Assembly: GCA_963582345.1 (NCBI GenBank)
Contig: CAUZSN010000001.1
Coordinates: forward strand, 1 to 64,000
DNA length: 64,000 nt
Source: CAUZSN01 sp963582345
Lineage (GTDB): Bacteria; Planctomycetota; Planctomycetia; Planctomycetales; Planctomycetaceae
Direction of reading: 5' to 3'
The notes beneath the pieces were generated by a model. It was not told where the DNA came from. It did no database searches and worked only from the letters and a program-made list of their open reading frames with translations. The position numbers and the translations under genes are program-made. Shown here in pieces: positions 53,132 through 61,723 of this stretch. Positions within the stretch are counted from its first letter, which is position 1, and each line of letters opens with the position of its first letter.

Positions 53132-54373
53132 CTAAGCAGTTCCCGGCACAGGATAGTCCTTGGTGAATTCCCGAACCTCTTCGCGGACCCGTTTAATGAT
53201 CGCGTCGTCATCGGCGTTGTTGAGCACTTGCAGCATCCATTGGCCGACCTGTTTCATTTCGACCTGTTTCATACCACGCGTTGTCAACGCCGGAGTGCCG
53301 ATACGGATGCCACTGGGGTCCAGTGGGCGGCGCTGGTCGAAGGGAATCATGTTCTTATTGACCGTGATGCCGGCGCGGTCCAACGACTTCTCGGCGATCT
53401 TGCCGGTCAAGCCGATCGCGGTGACGTCGGCTAACATCAAGTGATTGTCAGTGCCGCCGCTGGCCAGTTGGACGCCGCCTTTCGTCAGTGTCTCGGCGAG
53501 TACCTTGGCGTTGGCAACACTTTGCTGAGCGTACTGCTTGAAGTTCGGCTGCATGGCTTCTTGAAAGCAGATCGCTTTACCGGCGATAATGTGCATCAGC
53601 GGACCGCCTTGGATGCCGGGAAACACGGTGCGATCCAGGTCTTTCGCATTTTCTTGTTTCGTCAGCACGAAGCCGGAACGGGGTCCTCGCAATGTTTTGT
53701 GCGACGTAGATGTTACGTAATCGGCCACTTCGACTGGATTGTTGTGTATCCCAGCCGCCACCAGGCCAGCGTAATGGGCCATGTCGGCCATTAGCACCGC
53801 TCCAATTTCTCGGGAGATTTCGGCAAATTTGGGATGGTCAATTTCGCGAGGGTAAGCGCTGGCTCCGGCCAGGATCAGTTTTGGTTTGTGCTCACGAGCT
53901 AACGCAGCTACTTGGTCGAAGTCGATGCGATGATCGGATTGGCTGACTCCGTAATGCACAACGTGGAACAATTGGCCGGAGAAATTTAAATGCATTCCGT
54001 GCGTCAAATGACCGCCGTGCGCCAGATCCATCGCCAAGAATGTGTCGCCCGGTTTCAAGACGGTCAGGTAAACGGCCATGTTGGCCTGAGAGCCAGAATG
54101 CGTTTGAACGTTGGCGTGCTCGGCGTCGAAAAGTTGGCACGCTCGTTGTCGGGCGAGACTTTCCACTACATCGACGAACTCACACCCTCCATAATAACGT
54201 CGGCCAGGGTATCCTTCGGCATATTTATTCGTCAGCATCGTTCCGGCGGCCTCAAGCACGGCGGCGCTGGTGTAGTTTTCCGAGGCGATCATTTCCAGCG
54301 AGTCCTGTTGGCGAGTCATCTCGTTTTTAACTGCGGCCCAAATGTCGGGATCGGTTTGCTGAAGCGCGGACAT
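53132..54373 (-). CDS. glyA: Serine hydroxymethyltransferase
   Basis: A 413-residue PLP enzyme that interconverts serine and glycine with tetrahydrofolate. The ATG at 54373 has GGAG about 9 bases upstream; the frame reaches to 54424. The PLP lysine is in TSTSHKTLRGPRSG. HSGSQANMAVY, YPGRRYYGGCE and MADMAHYAGLVAAG are standard. Length and motifs are complete. It is convergent with larE. Confidence 0.97.
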   Translation of the reverse strand: MSALQQTDPDIWAAVKNEMTRQQDSLEMIASENYTSAAVLEAAGTMLTNKYAEGYPGRRYYGGCEFVDVVESLARQRACQLFDAEHANVQTHSGSQANMAVYLTVLKPGDTFLAMDLAHGGHLTHGMHLNFSGQLFHVVHYGVSQSDHRIDFDQVAALAREHKPKLILAGASAYPREIDHPKFAEISREIGAVLMADMAHYAGLVAAGIHNNPVEVADYVTSTSHKTLRGPRSGFVLTKQENAKDLDRTVFPGIQGGPLMHIIAGKAICFQEAMQPNFKQYAQQSVANAKVLAETLTKGGVQLASGGTDNHLMLADVTAIGLTGKIAEKSLDRAGITVNKNMIPFDQRRPLDPSGIRIGTPALTTRGMKQVEMKQVGQWMLQVLNNADDDAIIKRVREEVREFTKDYPVPGTA

Positions 54374-54518
54374 CGCGAGTTTCTCCACGGACTTGATCAG
54401 GACGTATTTGACGTCTTTCACCATACTTATAGTTCAGCGGTTTGGTGAAAGCTACCCAATTGCTATGTATGACGTTATGCTCTTGGACGTGAGATCTCTG
54501 GGATGATAGACCATCGAA

Positions 54519-55763
54519 ATGATCGACGGATCAGCCAGCAAGAAGCAACCCAATATCGAAATAGGATCGCCTTGTTTGCAGGGTGAGCGACTCAGCTTCA
54601 CGGGTATTTTGGCCTCGATGACCCACCAGCAAGCGCACGAAGTGGCCGAGCAACACGGCGGTATCGCGACGACTCACGTCAGCAAGCAAATCACTATGTT
54701 GGTCGTCGGCGAAGAAGGCTGGCCTCTGGAAGAAAACGGACAGCCTGCGGTCAAACTGCAGCAAGTGACCGAGTGGCGCCGACAAGGTCTGGACATAAGA
54801 ATCCTGAACGAATCGGACTGGCTGCATCTGCTGGGTTTGGAACAGCAGCGGCGGGAAGTTCATCGTTTGTACACTCCGGCCATGTTGAGCCAAGTACTGG
54901 ACGTTTCGGTCAATGTGATCCGACGATGGGAACGTGCTGGACTGATTAACCCTGTGCGGAAAGTGTATCGGTTACCATACTTCGACTATCAGGAAGTGAG
55001 CAGCGCCCGACGGTTGTCCTATTTGCTAGCCGCCGGCGTACCGTGCCAGGAACTCGAATCCAGCCTCAGTAATCTGCAATCGGTGTTGACAGGCGTTGAG
55101 CGTCCGTTGGCTCAACTGGAAATACTGGCTCAAGGCTGTCGGGTCGTGTATCGCGACCAATTCGGTCTTTTGGAACCGGCCAGTGGGCAGAGGTTGTTCG
55201 AATTTTGTGCTTCACCGACAAAATCCGAGTCTTCAACGGAAAAGCTTCTCGCACCAACAATGCTCACCGAATCGGAGCAGATGTCGCAGCAGGTAAATTG
55301 GACCTTCGACAACTGGTTCGATCAAGCCTGTCGGATGCTGGAAGGAAACGAGCCGGCTCAAGCCGCCGAAGCCTTTCGGTTGTGCTTGATGGAGCAACCG
55401 GGCGATGCGGAAGTAAATTTTCATTTGGGTGAATCCCTGTACCGTTTGCGGAATCCGCGAGGCGCGTTGGAGCGATACTATGTTGCCGTTGAATCGGATC
55501 ACGAGTACATTGAAGCCTGGACGCAATTGGGCTGCGTTCACTCTGAATTGGGGGATAACGATGCTGCGCTAAATGCTTTCGACATCGCACTGAAGGCACA
55601 TTCGGATTATCCGGACGCTAATTTTCACAAAGCCCAGCTACTACACAAAACTGGACGAATTGCGGAAGCAGTATCTTGTTGGCAAGCATACTTGAATTTC
55701 GACAGCCGCGGTCCTTGGTCCGAGACGGCGCGTCAGCGACTGGAAGAGGCGGGGGCGAATTGA
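54519..55763 (+). CDS. BRCT-MerR-TPR fusion protein
   Basis: A 414-residue protein with three modules. Residues about 20-105 form a BRCT-like domain (LQGERLSFTGILASMTHQQAHEVAEQHGG, given here only as a landmark in parts: GERLSFTG and AEQHGGIATTHVS). Residues about 112-185 are a MerR-type winged helix (YTPAMLSQVLDVSVNVIRRW, then FDYQEVSSARRLSYLL). Residues about 265-410 are tetratricopeptide repeats (PGDAEVNFHLGESLYRL, YIEAWTQLGCVHSELGD, YPDANFHKAQLLHKTGR). BRCT domains bind phosphopeptides or DNA ends in ligases; a fusion with MerR and TPR suggests a DNA-binding scaffold. No effector-binding cysteines are seen. Confidence 0.85.
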   Translation: MIDGSASKKQPNIEIGSPCLQGERLSFTGILASMTHQQAHEVAEQHGGIATTHVSKQITMLVVGEEGWPLEENGQPAVKLQQVTEWRRQGLDIRILNESDWLHLLGLEQQRREVHRLYTPAMLSQVLDVSVNVIRRWERAGLINPVRKVYRLPYFDYQEVSSARRLSYLLAAGVPCQELESSLSNLQSVLTGVERPLAQLEILAQGCRVVYRDQFGLLEPASGQRLFEFCASPTKSESSTEKLLAPTMLTESEQMSQQVNWTFDNWFDQACRMLEGNEPAQAAEAFRLCLMEQPGDAEVNFHLGESLYRLRNPRGALERYYVAVESDHEYIEAWTQLGCVHSELGDNDAALNAFDIALKAHSDYPDANFHKAQLLHKTGRIAEAVSCWQAYLNFDSRGPWSETARQRLEEAGAN

Positions 55764-55991
55764 GCTAGATCACGAATACAGCTTTCAATTCTGCTGTCTG
55801 CGCCGAACGCGTGATTGCGTCAAAGGGTTTTTCTAAACCACCTTTGTTTGAAGGCTCAAACCGTTGTGCAACCAGCACACCTTTGAAATGTCGTTTGAGG
55901 GCTGTATTGGCCTTCGGTTAAACACTTCGTTCTTGTGGCCAAAAGGCACAATTTCAGAACTTTTCAAGAACGCCGGGTTTCTAAGCGCGTT

Positions 55992-56270
55992 CTAATTGAG
56001 GATTTTGGACCAGGTCAAATATCCCACCAGCGCCATCGCAATTATCGTGTAGATAAAAAACAGCGACAGCATCTTCCCAATCACTTTTCCGGTTTCAATA
56101 TCGTCCGCCTCGAATTGCTTTATCTCATCGCGATCAAACGGGTTTTCAGAGACCGTTATGGCGGTCGAGTGAAACTGGTTTGCGACGCGTGCCGACTCGT
56201 GTTCTCGGCTTATTTCTTGCTCGGCCGTTTCAGAAGATTGTCCGCCGGCCGATTCACCCTCTGCCGCCAT
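55992..56270 (-). CDS. Small tail-anchored membrane protein
   Basis: A 92-residue protein with ATG 56270 and GGAG about 9 bases upstream. An acidic, hydrophilic N-terminus of about 65 residues precedes one C-terminal membrane helix (MLSLFFIYTIIAMALVGYL). It is read divergently from the MlaE gene, from which it is about 290 bases away. No family is recognised. Confidence 0.65.
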   Translation of the reverse strand: MAAEGESAGGQSSETAEQEISREHESARVANQFHSTAITVSENPFDRDEIKQFEADDIETGKVIGKMLSLFFIYTIIAMALVGYLTWSKILN

Positions 56271-56562
56271 AGCGCTAAACTCCTAAGTCTGATACGGTTT
56301 GTTGAGTCGATTTCTCGGCGCACCTCAGAAGACGTCACAGAATCCCCACCATTTCAACTCCGCGACATTCTGAACGAAACCTGTCTGGTTGTCGAGCCGG
56401 CTCGTGTGGTGTTTCTTAGCACACGAGTCCTGCTTGTGCATGTGAGCATCCGAGGCGGCCTGCTCTGCGCAAATGACCTCGATTCAAATTCTCAAATCGA
56501 CTATCCTTTCGCGACTTTGCCGACCCGTACCGCATTTCTTACATATTCTTATTAACCCATCG

Positions 56563-57411
56563 ATGAAGCCAATGGCTACTATGCTGATCTCTGACTTGCA
56601 TGATACGTGGATTCATAGAATCGGTCGACGGATGACCTGTTTTATCATCGTGATGGGTGATCTGGCCTTGTTCTCGATACAAATGTTGGGCTGGATGTTT
56701 CGCCGCTGGCCGTGTCGGTCGGTGTTGATTCCAAATATGTATCAGATCGGCGTTCGCAGTCTGCCCGTCGTCATGGTGACGGGAGTGTTCATCGGAATGG
56801 TACTGGCCGTACAGGGTTACGATCAGTTTCGCTTGATGCGCATGGAGACTCGGTTGGGGGCCGTTATTAACGTTTCACTGGTGAAAGAGCTTGGTCCTGT
56901 GCTGGCGGCGACGATGTTAGCTGGACGAGTGGGAAGCGCTATGGCGGCTGAATTGGGGACGATGCGCGTGACCGAGCAAATCGATGCTCTGCGTGCTTTG
57001 GGCGCAAGCCCGATTCAATATCTGGTCGTGCCGCGTTTCCTAGCCTGTTTTCTGTTGATACCGATGCTGACGGCCGTGGCCGATGGAATGGGTATTTTGG
57101 GCGGTTGGTTTTTGAGCACTCAAGTGTTGGGAATCAAGAGCTTTCACTATTGGTTTAATGCCATAGATTACGTTGCCGCCTACGACGTGATCAGTGGTGT
57201 GTTGAAGAGCATTTTTTTTGGTGCGGCGATTGCTCTGATCGCCTGCCATCGTGGCTTTCATTGCGGTGCCGGAGCTGAAGGTGTCGGCCGAGCTGCGACC
57301 GAAGCGTTTGTCTTTTCGTTCGTAGCCATTTTAATTATCGATTTTTTCTTGGGGATGTTTCTTACAACGCTGTACTACGTCTTGTGGCCGGCTCCCGTGA
57401 CAATACTTTGA
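56563..57411 (+). CDS. mlaE: MlaE-family phospholipid transport permease
   Basis: A 282-residue ABC permease from ATG 56563 (the frame extends to 56473 without homology). Five or so hydrophobic helices are visible. PVVMVTGVFIGMVLAVQGY, VKELGPVLAATMLAGRVGSA and MRVTEQIDALRALGASPIQYLVVPR are the MlaE/Ttg2B signatures, including the EQxxAL motif that contacts the ATPase. It moves phospholipid between membranes together with MlaF and MlaD encoded immediately after it. Confidence 0.95.
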   Translation: MKPMATMLISDLHDTWIHRIGRRMTCFIIVMGDLALFSIQMLGWMFRRWPCRSVLIPNMYQIGVRSLPVVMVTGVFIGMVLAVQGYDQFRLMRMETRLGAVINVSLVKELGPVLAATMLAGRVGSAMAAELGTMRVTEQIDALRALGASPIQYLVVPRFLACFLLIPMLTAVADGMGILGGWFLSTQVLGIKSFHYWFNAIDYVAAYDVISGVLKSIFFGAAIALIACHRGFHCGAGAEGVGRAATEAFVFSFVAILIIDFFLGMFLTTLYYVLWPAPVTIL

Positions 57412-57428
57412 CCACGTCTTCAGAAACA

Positions 57429-58277
57429 ATGAGCCGTTTCTCGTTGCTTAATAAAAATTTCAGTCATCACGGGGGAGCTGTCAGTAGCCGGCCGTCGATT
57501 GAACTGCGCGCAGTTTCGAAACGGTTCGGAACTCAATCAATCCTGCGAGATATTACACTAGAAGTCCACCAAGGCGAAACGTTGGCTTTGATCGGCGAAA
57601 GCGGTTGTGGCAAGAGTGTCACGCTGAAGCTAATAATGGGATTACTGGATCCAACTGACGGAGAAGTTCTGTGGGATGGCCGATCCTTGAAAGGTCGCAA
57701 AGAACAGGAATTGACTCGGGAACGGCTACGGTTTGGCTACTTGTTCCAAGGTGCGGCCTTGTTCGACAGTCTGAGTGTTTTCGAAAACGTCGCATTCGGA
57801 TTGCAGCAGAACACTCGTGTGCCAAAAGATCAAGTTCGGAAGATCGTGTTCGAACGGTTGCACGAAGTCGGTTTGCCGGCGTCGGTCTGCGACAAGAAAC
57901 CGGCCGAGTTGTCAGGTGGGATGAAGAAGCGAGTCGGCTTGGCACGTGCATTGGCATTGACGCCAGAGATCGTCCTTTACGATGAGCCGACGACCGGATT
58001 GGATCCGATCATGAGCGATGTGATCAATGGGTTGATCCTACAGACGCACGCTCGCCGACCGGTGACCAGCATCGTTGTGACCCACGACATGACGACAGTT
58101 CGAAAAGTCGCTGACCGTGTCGTCATGCTATATCCATTGTCCAGACTAAGTGAAGGCGAATCGCAGGTAGTGTTCAATGGGACAGCGAAGCAGGCGTTTG
58201 CGTCTTTCGACCCACGTATTTCACAATTCGTGCACGGCCAGGCAGGTGAACGAATGCAGGAGTTAGCAGTCGGATGA
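57429..58277 (+). CDS. mlaF: MlaF-family phospholipid transport ATPase
   Basis: A 282-residue ABC ATPase from ATG 57429, 17 bases after the permease stop; the open frame reaches 57384 without homology. Walker A is GESGCGKSVT, the signature is LSGGMKKRVGLARALAL, Walker B is IVLYDEPTTGLDP, and the H-loop is VVTHDMTT. The SGGM variant of the signature is typical of MlaF. Its stop overlaps the MlaD start (ATGA). Confidence 0.95.
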   Translation: MSRFSLLNKNFSHHGGAVSSRPSIELRAVSKRFGTQSILRDITLEVHQGETLALIGESGCGKSVTLKLIMGLLDPTDGEVLWDGRSLKGRKEQELTRERLRFGYLFQGAALFDSLSVFENVAFGLQQNTRVPKDQVRKIVFERLHEVGLPASVCDKKPAELSGGMKKRVGLARALALTPEIVLYDEPTTGLDPIMSDVINGLILQTHARRPVTSIVVTHDMTTVRKVADRVVMLYPLSRLSEGESQVVFNGTAKQAFASFDPRISQFVHGQAGERMQELAVG

Positions 58278-59422
58278 TCTCAGAACGTCAGCAGCAGTTT
58301 CGAGTTGGCCTATTTGTGGTCGCCGCGATAATGATCGCCGGCGCAATGATTTTCATTTTCGGAGAGTTTAGGTCCGTTTGGGACCGGCACTACACAATCG
58401 CCGTGCACTTCGAGAAAGCTCCTGGTATCTACGCATCGTCACCCGTCGAAATGAACGGGGTCGTAATTGGATCAGTTCGGAAAGTCGATTTCGATTCGAA
58501 GCAAGGTGGCGTGATTGTACTGATCGACGTGCGGGAAAAATTTCAGTTGCGCAGCGACAGTCGACCGAAATTGATGAGGTCCTTATTGGGTGATTCGACA
58601 ATTGATTTTGTTCCGGGAGTCAGTCCGAATATCATTCCACCGGGAACTATGTTGGAAGGCGATGCTGCAGTGGACCCGTTGGAGATTGCACAGAAGATCG
58701 GTAAGAAGGTGACCAGTGCCCTGGAGTCGTTTGAGACCACCAGTCGCGAATGGCGGCGCGTGGCAACTCATTTAAACGGTATCGTGGACACACAGCACGG
58801 CAATTTGGATGTGGTGATCGAGCAAACTGCCCAGGCACTGCAGCAATTTACTCTGACCATGCAATCTGCCAATCAGACGTTCGCGAATGCGAACAACGTG
58901 TTCGGAAATTCGAAACAGCAAGACAGCTTACGGCAGACACTGTTGGCCTTGCCTGATATGGTCGCTGAAACGCGTCAAACCATCGCAGCGGTCCGGAAAG
59001 TCGTTGTTGCCGTTGACGCGAACATGAACAATTTGGCCAGCGTGACTGCTCCTTTGGCAAAGTACAGCCAATCGATTGTGATGAAGCTGGATCACGGTTT
59101 GGGGAACCTGGAATCACTGACTTTTAAGTTAAACCAGTTTGCACGTATGGCCTCGAAACAAGACGGCTCATTGAGGAGGTTTGTGAGCGATCCTGAATTA
59201 TATGTTAACTTGAATCGCTCGGCCGTTTCGTTGGCGGTCCTTTTAAAAAACCTGGAACCCGTTGTGAAGGACCTGCGTTTATTCAGCGACAGAATTGCCC
59301 GGCATCCGGAACTGCTCGGCGTTAGCGGGGCGATGAAGGGAAGTAGTGGTCTGAAGGACTCGGAAGAAGGACAGCCTCGACATCAGTCGAGCCTTCCTCG
59401 CCGCAATGCAGTACGTCGCTAG
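58274..59422 (+). CDS. mlaD: MCE-family phospholipid-binding protein (MlaD-like)
   Basis: A 382-residue periplasmic protein anchored by one N-terminal helix (VGLFVVAAIMIAGAMIFIFG). The MCE domain (about residues 40-120) contains KAPGIYASSPVEMNGVVIGSV and LMRSLLGDSTIDFVPG. The C-terminal 230 residues are largely helical/coiled-coil (for example VVIEQTAQALQQFTLTMQ), longer than E. coli MlaD and closer to MCE proteins of the MamA/Ttg2C kind. It binds phospholipid and, with MlaE and MlaF, completes a transporter, but no MlaB or MlaC is seen. Confidence 0.93.
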   Translation: MISERQQQFRVGLFVVAAIMIAGAMIFIFGEFRSVWDRHYTIAVHFEKAPGIYASSPVEMNGVVIGSVRKVDFDSKQGGVIVLIDVREKFQLRSDSRPKLMRSLLGDSTIDFVPGVSPNIIPPGTMLEGDAAVDPLEIAQKIGKKVTSALESFETTSREWRRVATHLNGIVDTQHGNLDVVIEQTAQALQQFTLTMQSANQTFANANNVFGNSKQQDSLRQTLLALPDMVAETRQTIAAVRKVVVAVDANMNNLASVTAPLAKYSQSIVMKLDHGLGNLESLTFKLNQFARMASKQDGSLRRFVSDPELYVNLNRSAVSLAVLLKNLEPVVKDLRLFSDRIARHPELLGVSGAMKGSSGLKDSEEGQPRHQSSLPRRNAVRR

Positions 59423-59439
59423 CACAAGGTCCATCGCTC

Positions 59440-59871
59440 TTAGCGGCCCAGTTGTGCGTTTGTGCGGAACTGATCGGCACGCTCACGCAACTTCGACTCA
59501 GACACTAAAAGGCTCTTTTCAAGCTGGTAGGTGAATTTGTGCCGATTCGTGACTTGAAACGGTAACAAATTATCTGAGATGGCGTCGAGCGGCACCAGTT
59601 GGTACCACGGCGTGGTCACCTTTTGTAAGACGGTCATGGTTTTGTAGCCGTCTTTCATGAGTTTGATCTCACGTGTGCCGTAGTAGGTGAAATCAACCGA
59701 GGTTGGCGTATAGCCAGATTTTTCACCATCGATCCAAACTTGGGCCCCCGGTGGGCTGGAGTGAATGGTCATCCGTCGATGAACGCAACCGCACAAATTC
59801 AAAGAGATCGCGGCGATGCAAGAGCCGGTAACAAGACGAATCAATCGCGATTGGTCGTTTTTGAAGGTCAT
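59440..59871 (-). CDS. PEGA-domain lipoprotein
   Basis: A 143-residue protein from ATG 59871; the frame extends to 59982 without support. The N-terminus is a lipoprotein signal: LVTGSCIAAISLNLCGC, with a cysteine in a lipobox-like ISLNLCGC. A PEGA domain follows (TIHSSPPGAQVWIDGEKSGYTPTS, cited in part as PGAQVWIDG and GYTPTSVDF), ending with REIKLMKDGYKT. A helical tail closes it. PEGA lipoproteins usually sit at the surface or in the periplasm; their function is unknown. It is convergent with the mla cluster. Confidence 0.8.
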   Translation of the reverse strand: MTFKNDQSRLIRLVTGSCIAAISLNLCGCVHRRMTIHSSPPGAQVWIDGEKSGYTPTSVDFTYYGTREIKLMKDGYKTMTVLQKVTTPWYQLVPLDAISDNLLPFQVTNRHKFTYQLEKSLLVSESKLRERADQFRTNAQLGR

Positions 59872-60109
59872 CAACAGCTCCAAAGGGCGGCTGACTTGAT
59901 CGGTGCAGAATTCTAGCGACGACCGACAAGTCTGCCAATTGGAAAACGCCGTCTCGGCCGCACACTTTACGAGAATGATCAATTAGCGATAAGATGAACT
60001 TAGACTGTTGAGTGCCCGGTGTCGTTTCGTCTATACGTTCGAAATTACGGAACGATCATTTTGAAATTCCCAGTTCAAAGGGTTCTTCCGTGGCATTTGG
60101 GTCGTCGCC

Positions 60110-61501
60110 ATGGAACGCCAGCCCCGCGATGCGTCTTTTGACAGGTGTCCCATGCTGTGGGAACAACAAATCCAATTCGCCACGATCAGCGATATTGGAT
60201 GCCGCCGTCAAATTAATCAGGACGCTTGTGCCGTTCACATCTGTTCGGATCAAGAAACCTGGGAGCGTAGTGGGCATTTGTTCGTTGTCGCCGACGGAAT
60301 GGGGGGACATGCGGTTGGTGAGTTGGCCAGCAAGATTGCCATCGACACAATTCCACATTTGTATCTTAAATCAAAAAACGTGGGCATTCCGGAGGCCCTG
60401 AAGGCGGCATTCCAGGACGCTAACGTCACGATCTACGAACGCGGATCTCAGAATGTCGACTTTAATCACATGGGTACTACCTGCGTGTCGTTGGTGCTTT
60501 CGCCTGAGGGGGCGTTCGCGGCGCACGTAGGTGACAGTCGCTTGTACCGCATCCGCAACGATCGCATCGACCAACTGACGTTCGACCACAGCCGGAAATG
60601 GGAGCTGATGCGAAACAGAACTTTAAAGTCCGATGAAGTTTTCGTTCACGAATCTCGTCACGTCATTACCCGATCGTTGGGCCCGTTAGAGGCGGTTGAG
60701 GTTGACGTCGAAGGCCCCTACTCCGTTTTTTCCGGTGACATTTACCTGCTTTGTTCCGATGGCTTAACTGGGCATGTCAATGATGCAGAAATTGGCGCGA
60801 TTGTGCGAGCACTACCGTGTGTCGATGCGTGTCGATTATTGGTCAACTTAGCGAATTTACGCGGTGGGTCGGACAACATTACCGTCGTGATCTCTCGAGT
60901 TGGCGAGCTTCCCAACGGTCTGACCATTGCTAATAGGGGAACCGCTGAAAAAGCTGCAGACGGACTGGGTTGGTTTTGGCTGGCGGGATTCCGGAGTGTA
61001 ACGATTATGTTTATTATTGGCGTTTTGCTTGCCTTGTTAGGGAATATCATCGCAGGTTCGGCGATGGTATCCTTGGCACTGGCCGCGGCCTTGGTCTTAG
61101 TGCTGAAATTAGCCGCTGACCAACCTAAGCAAACAGGCAATCATTCAGTCCAAGCAGTTCACGGTCGAACGTACCGAACGGCTCCCGTAAAACTCACGAA
61201 AGCATTCCTGAATCAGATGGCTGCAATGGCATCGCGACTTCAGCAGGTCGCTGTGGCTGAGGGCTGGTCTTTGGATCCAAAGACGCACGAAGTTAGCTGC
61301 AGCGAAGCAAGAATCGCACTGACAGAAAGAAAATATGCTCGTGCATTAAGCGGATTCGCAAAATCTATAGACGTGTTGATGGCTGGAGTTCGGTCAGAGC
61401 ACGACAAACGAAATCACCAAGTCAGGCAGGGAAAAACCTTGTCGGCGACTCGGCGTGAAGCCGGTGGAACCAATGGTGAACGGCGAAAGATGAAAGAGTG
61501 A
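60110..61501 (+). CDS. PP2C-family serine/threonine phosphatase with membrane segment
   Basis: A 463-residue protein; the ATG at 60152 (LWEQQIQFATISDIG) is an alternative start 14 codons in. The PP2C domain to about residue 265 carries ISDIGCRRQINQDAC, VADGMGGHAVGELAS, HVGDSRLYRI, CSDGLTGHV and GGSDNITVVIS: all metal-binding aspartates are present, so it is probably active. Two membrane helices follow at about 300-345. The C-terminal 110 residues contain a helical part and a charged tail with no known domain. It may counteract the Hanks-type kinase at 43 kb, but this is only inferred from the pair existing in one window. Confidence 0.9.
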   Translation: MERQPRDASFDRCPMLWEQQIQFATISDIGCRRQINQDACAVHICSDQETWERSGHLFVVADGMGGHAVGELASKIAIDTIPHLYLKSKNVGIPEALKAAFQDANVTIYERGSQNVDFNHMGTTCVSLVLSPEGAFAAHVGDSRLYRIRNDRIDQLTFDHSRKWELMRNRTLKSDEVFVHESRHVITRSLGPLEAVEVDVEGPYSVFSGDIYLLCSDGLTGHVNDAEIGAIVRALPCVDACRLLVNLANLRGGSDNITVVISRVGELPNGLTIANRGTAEKAADGLGWFWLAGFRSVTIMFIIGVLLALLGNIIAGSAMVSLALAAALVLVLKLAADQPKQTGNHSVQAVHGRTYRTAPVKLTKAFLNQMAAMASRLQQVAVAEGWSLDPKTHEVSCSEARIALTERKYARALSGFAKSIDVLMAGVRSEHDKRNHQVRQGKTLSATRREAGGTNGERRKMKE

Positions 61502-61723
61502 CAAATTCCGAATTCCCAAATCGGCGCTCTCGTACCGAGATCTAATGGCACTCAATTTCGATAATCGACTTTCAGATTGCTTTCGTCATTTGACAGTAAT
61601 GATTTCTGCTTCGGTCTTGTCACTCAATATAACGCGATGCTAGACTTCTCGGGCTTCGGCGCTCGTCAGGCGGATTTACGTATGCCAGGCATTGTTTGAC
61701 CAGGCAATGACAGGGAGGTCGCT

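Noticed and set aside
55935..56555. 206-codon plus-strand frame
   Set aside because: It lies antisense to the small tail-anchored protein, which has a good ribosome binding site, and its sequence is arginine/cysteine-rich shadow type.
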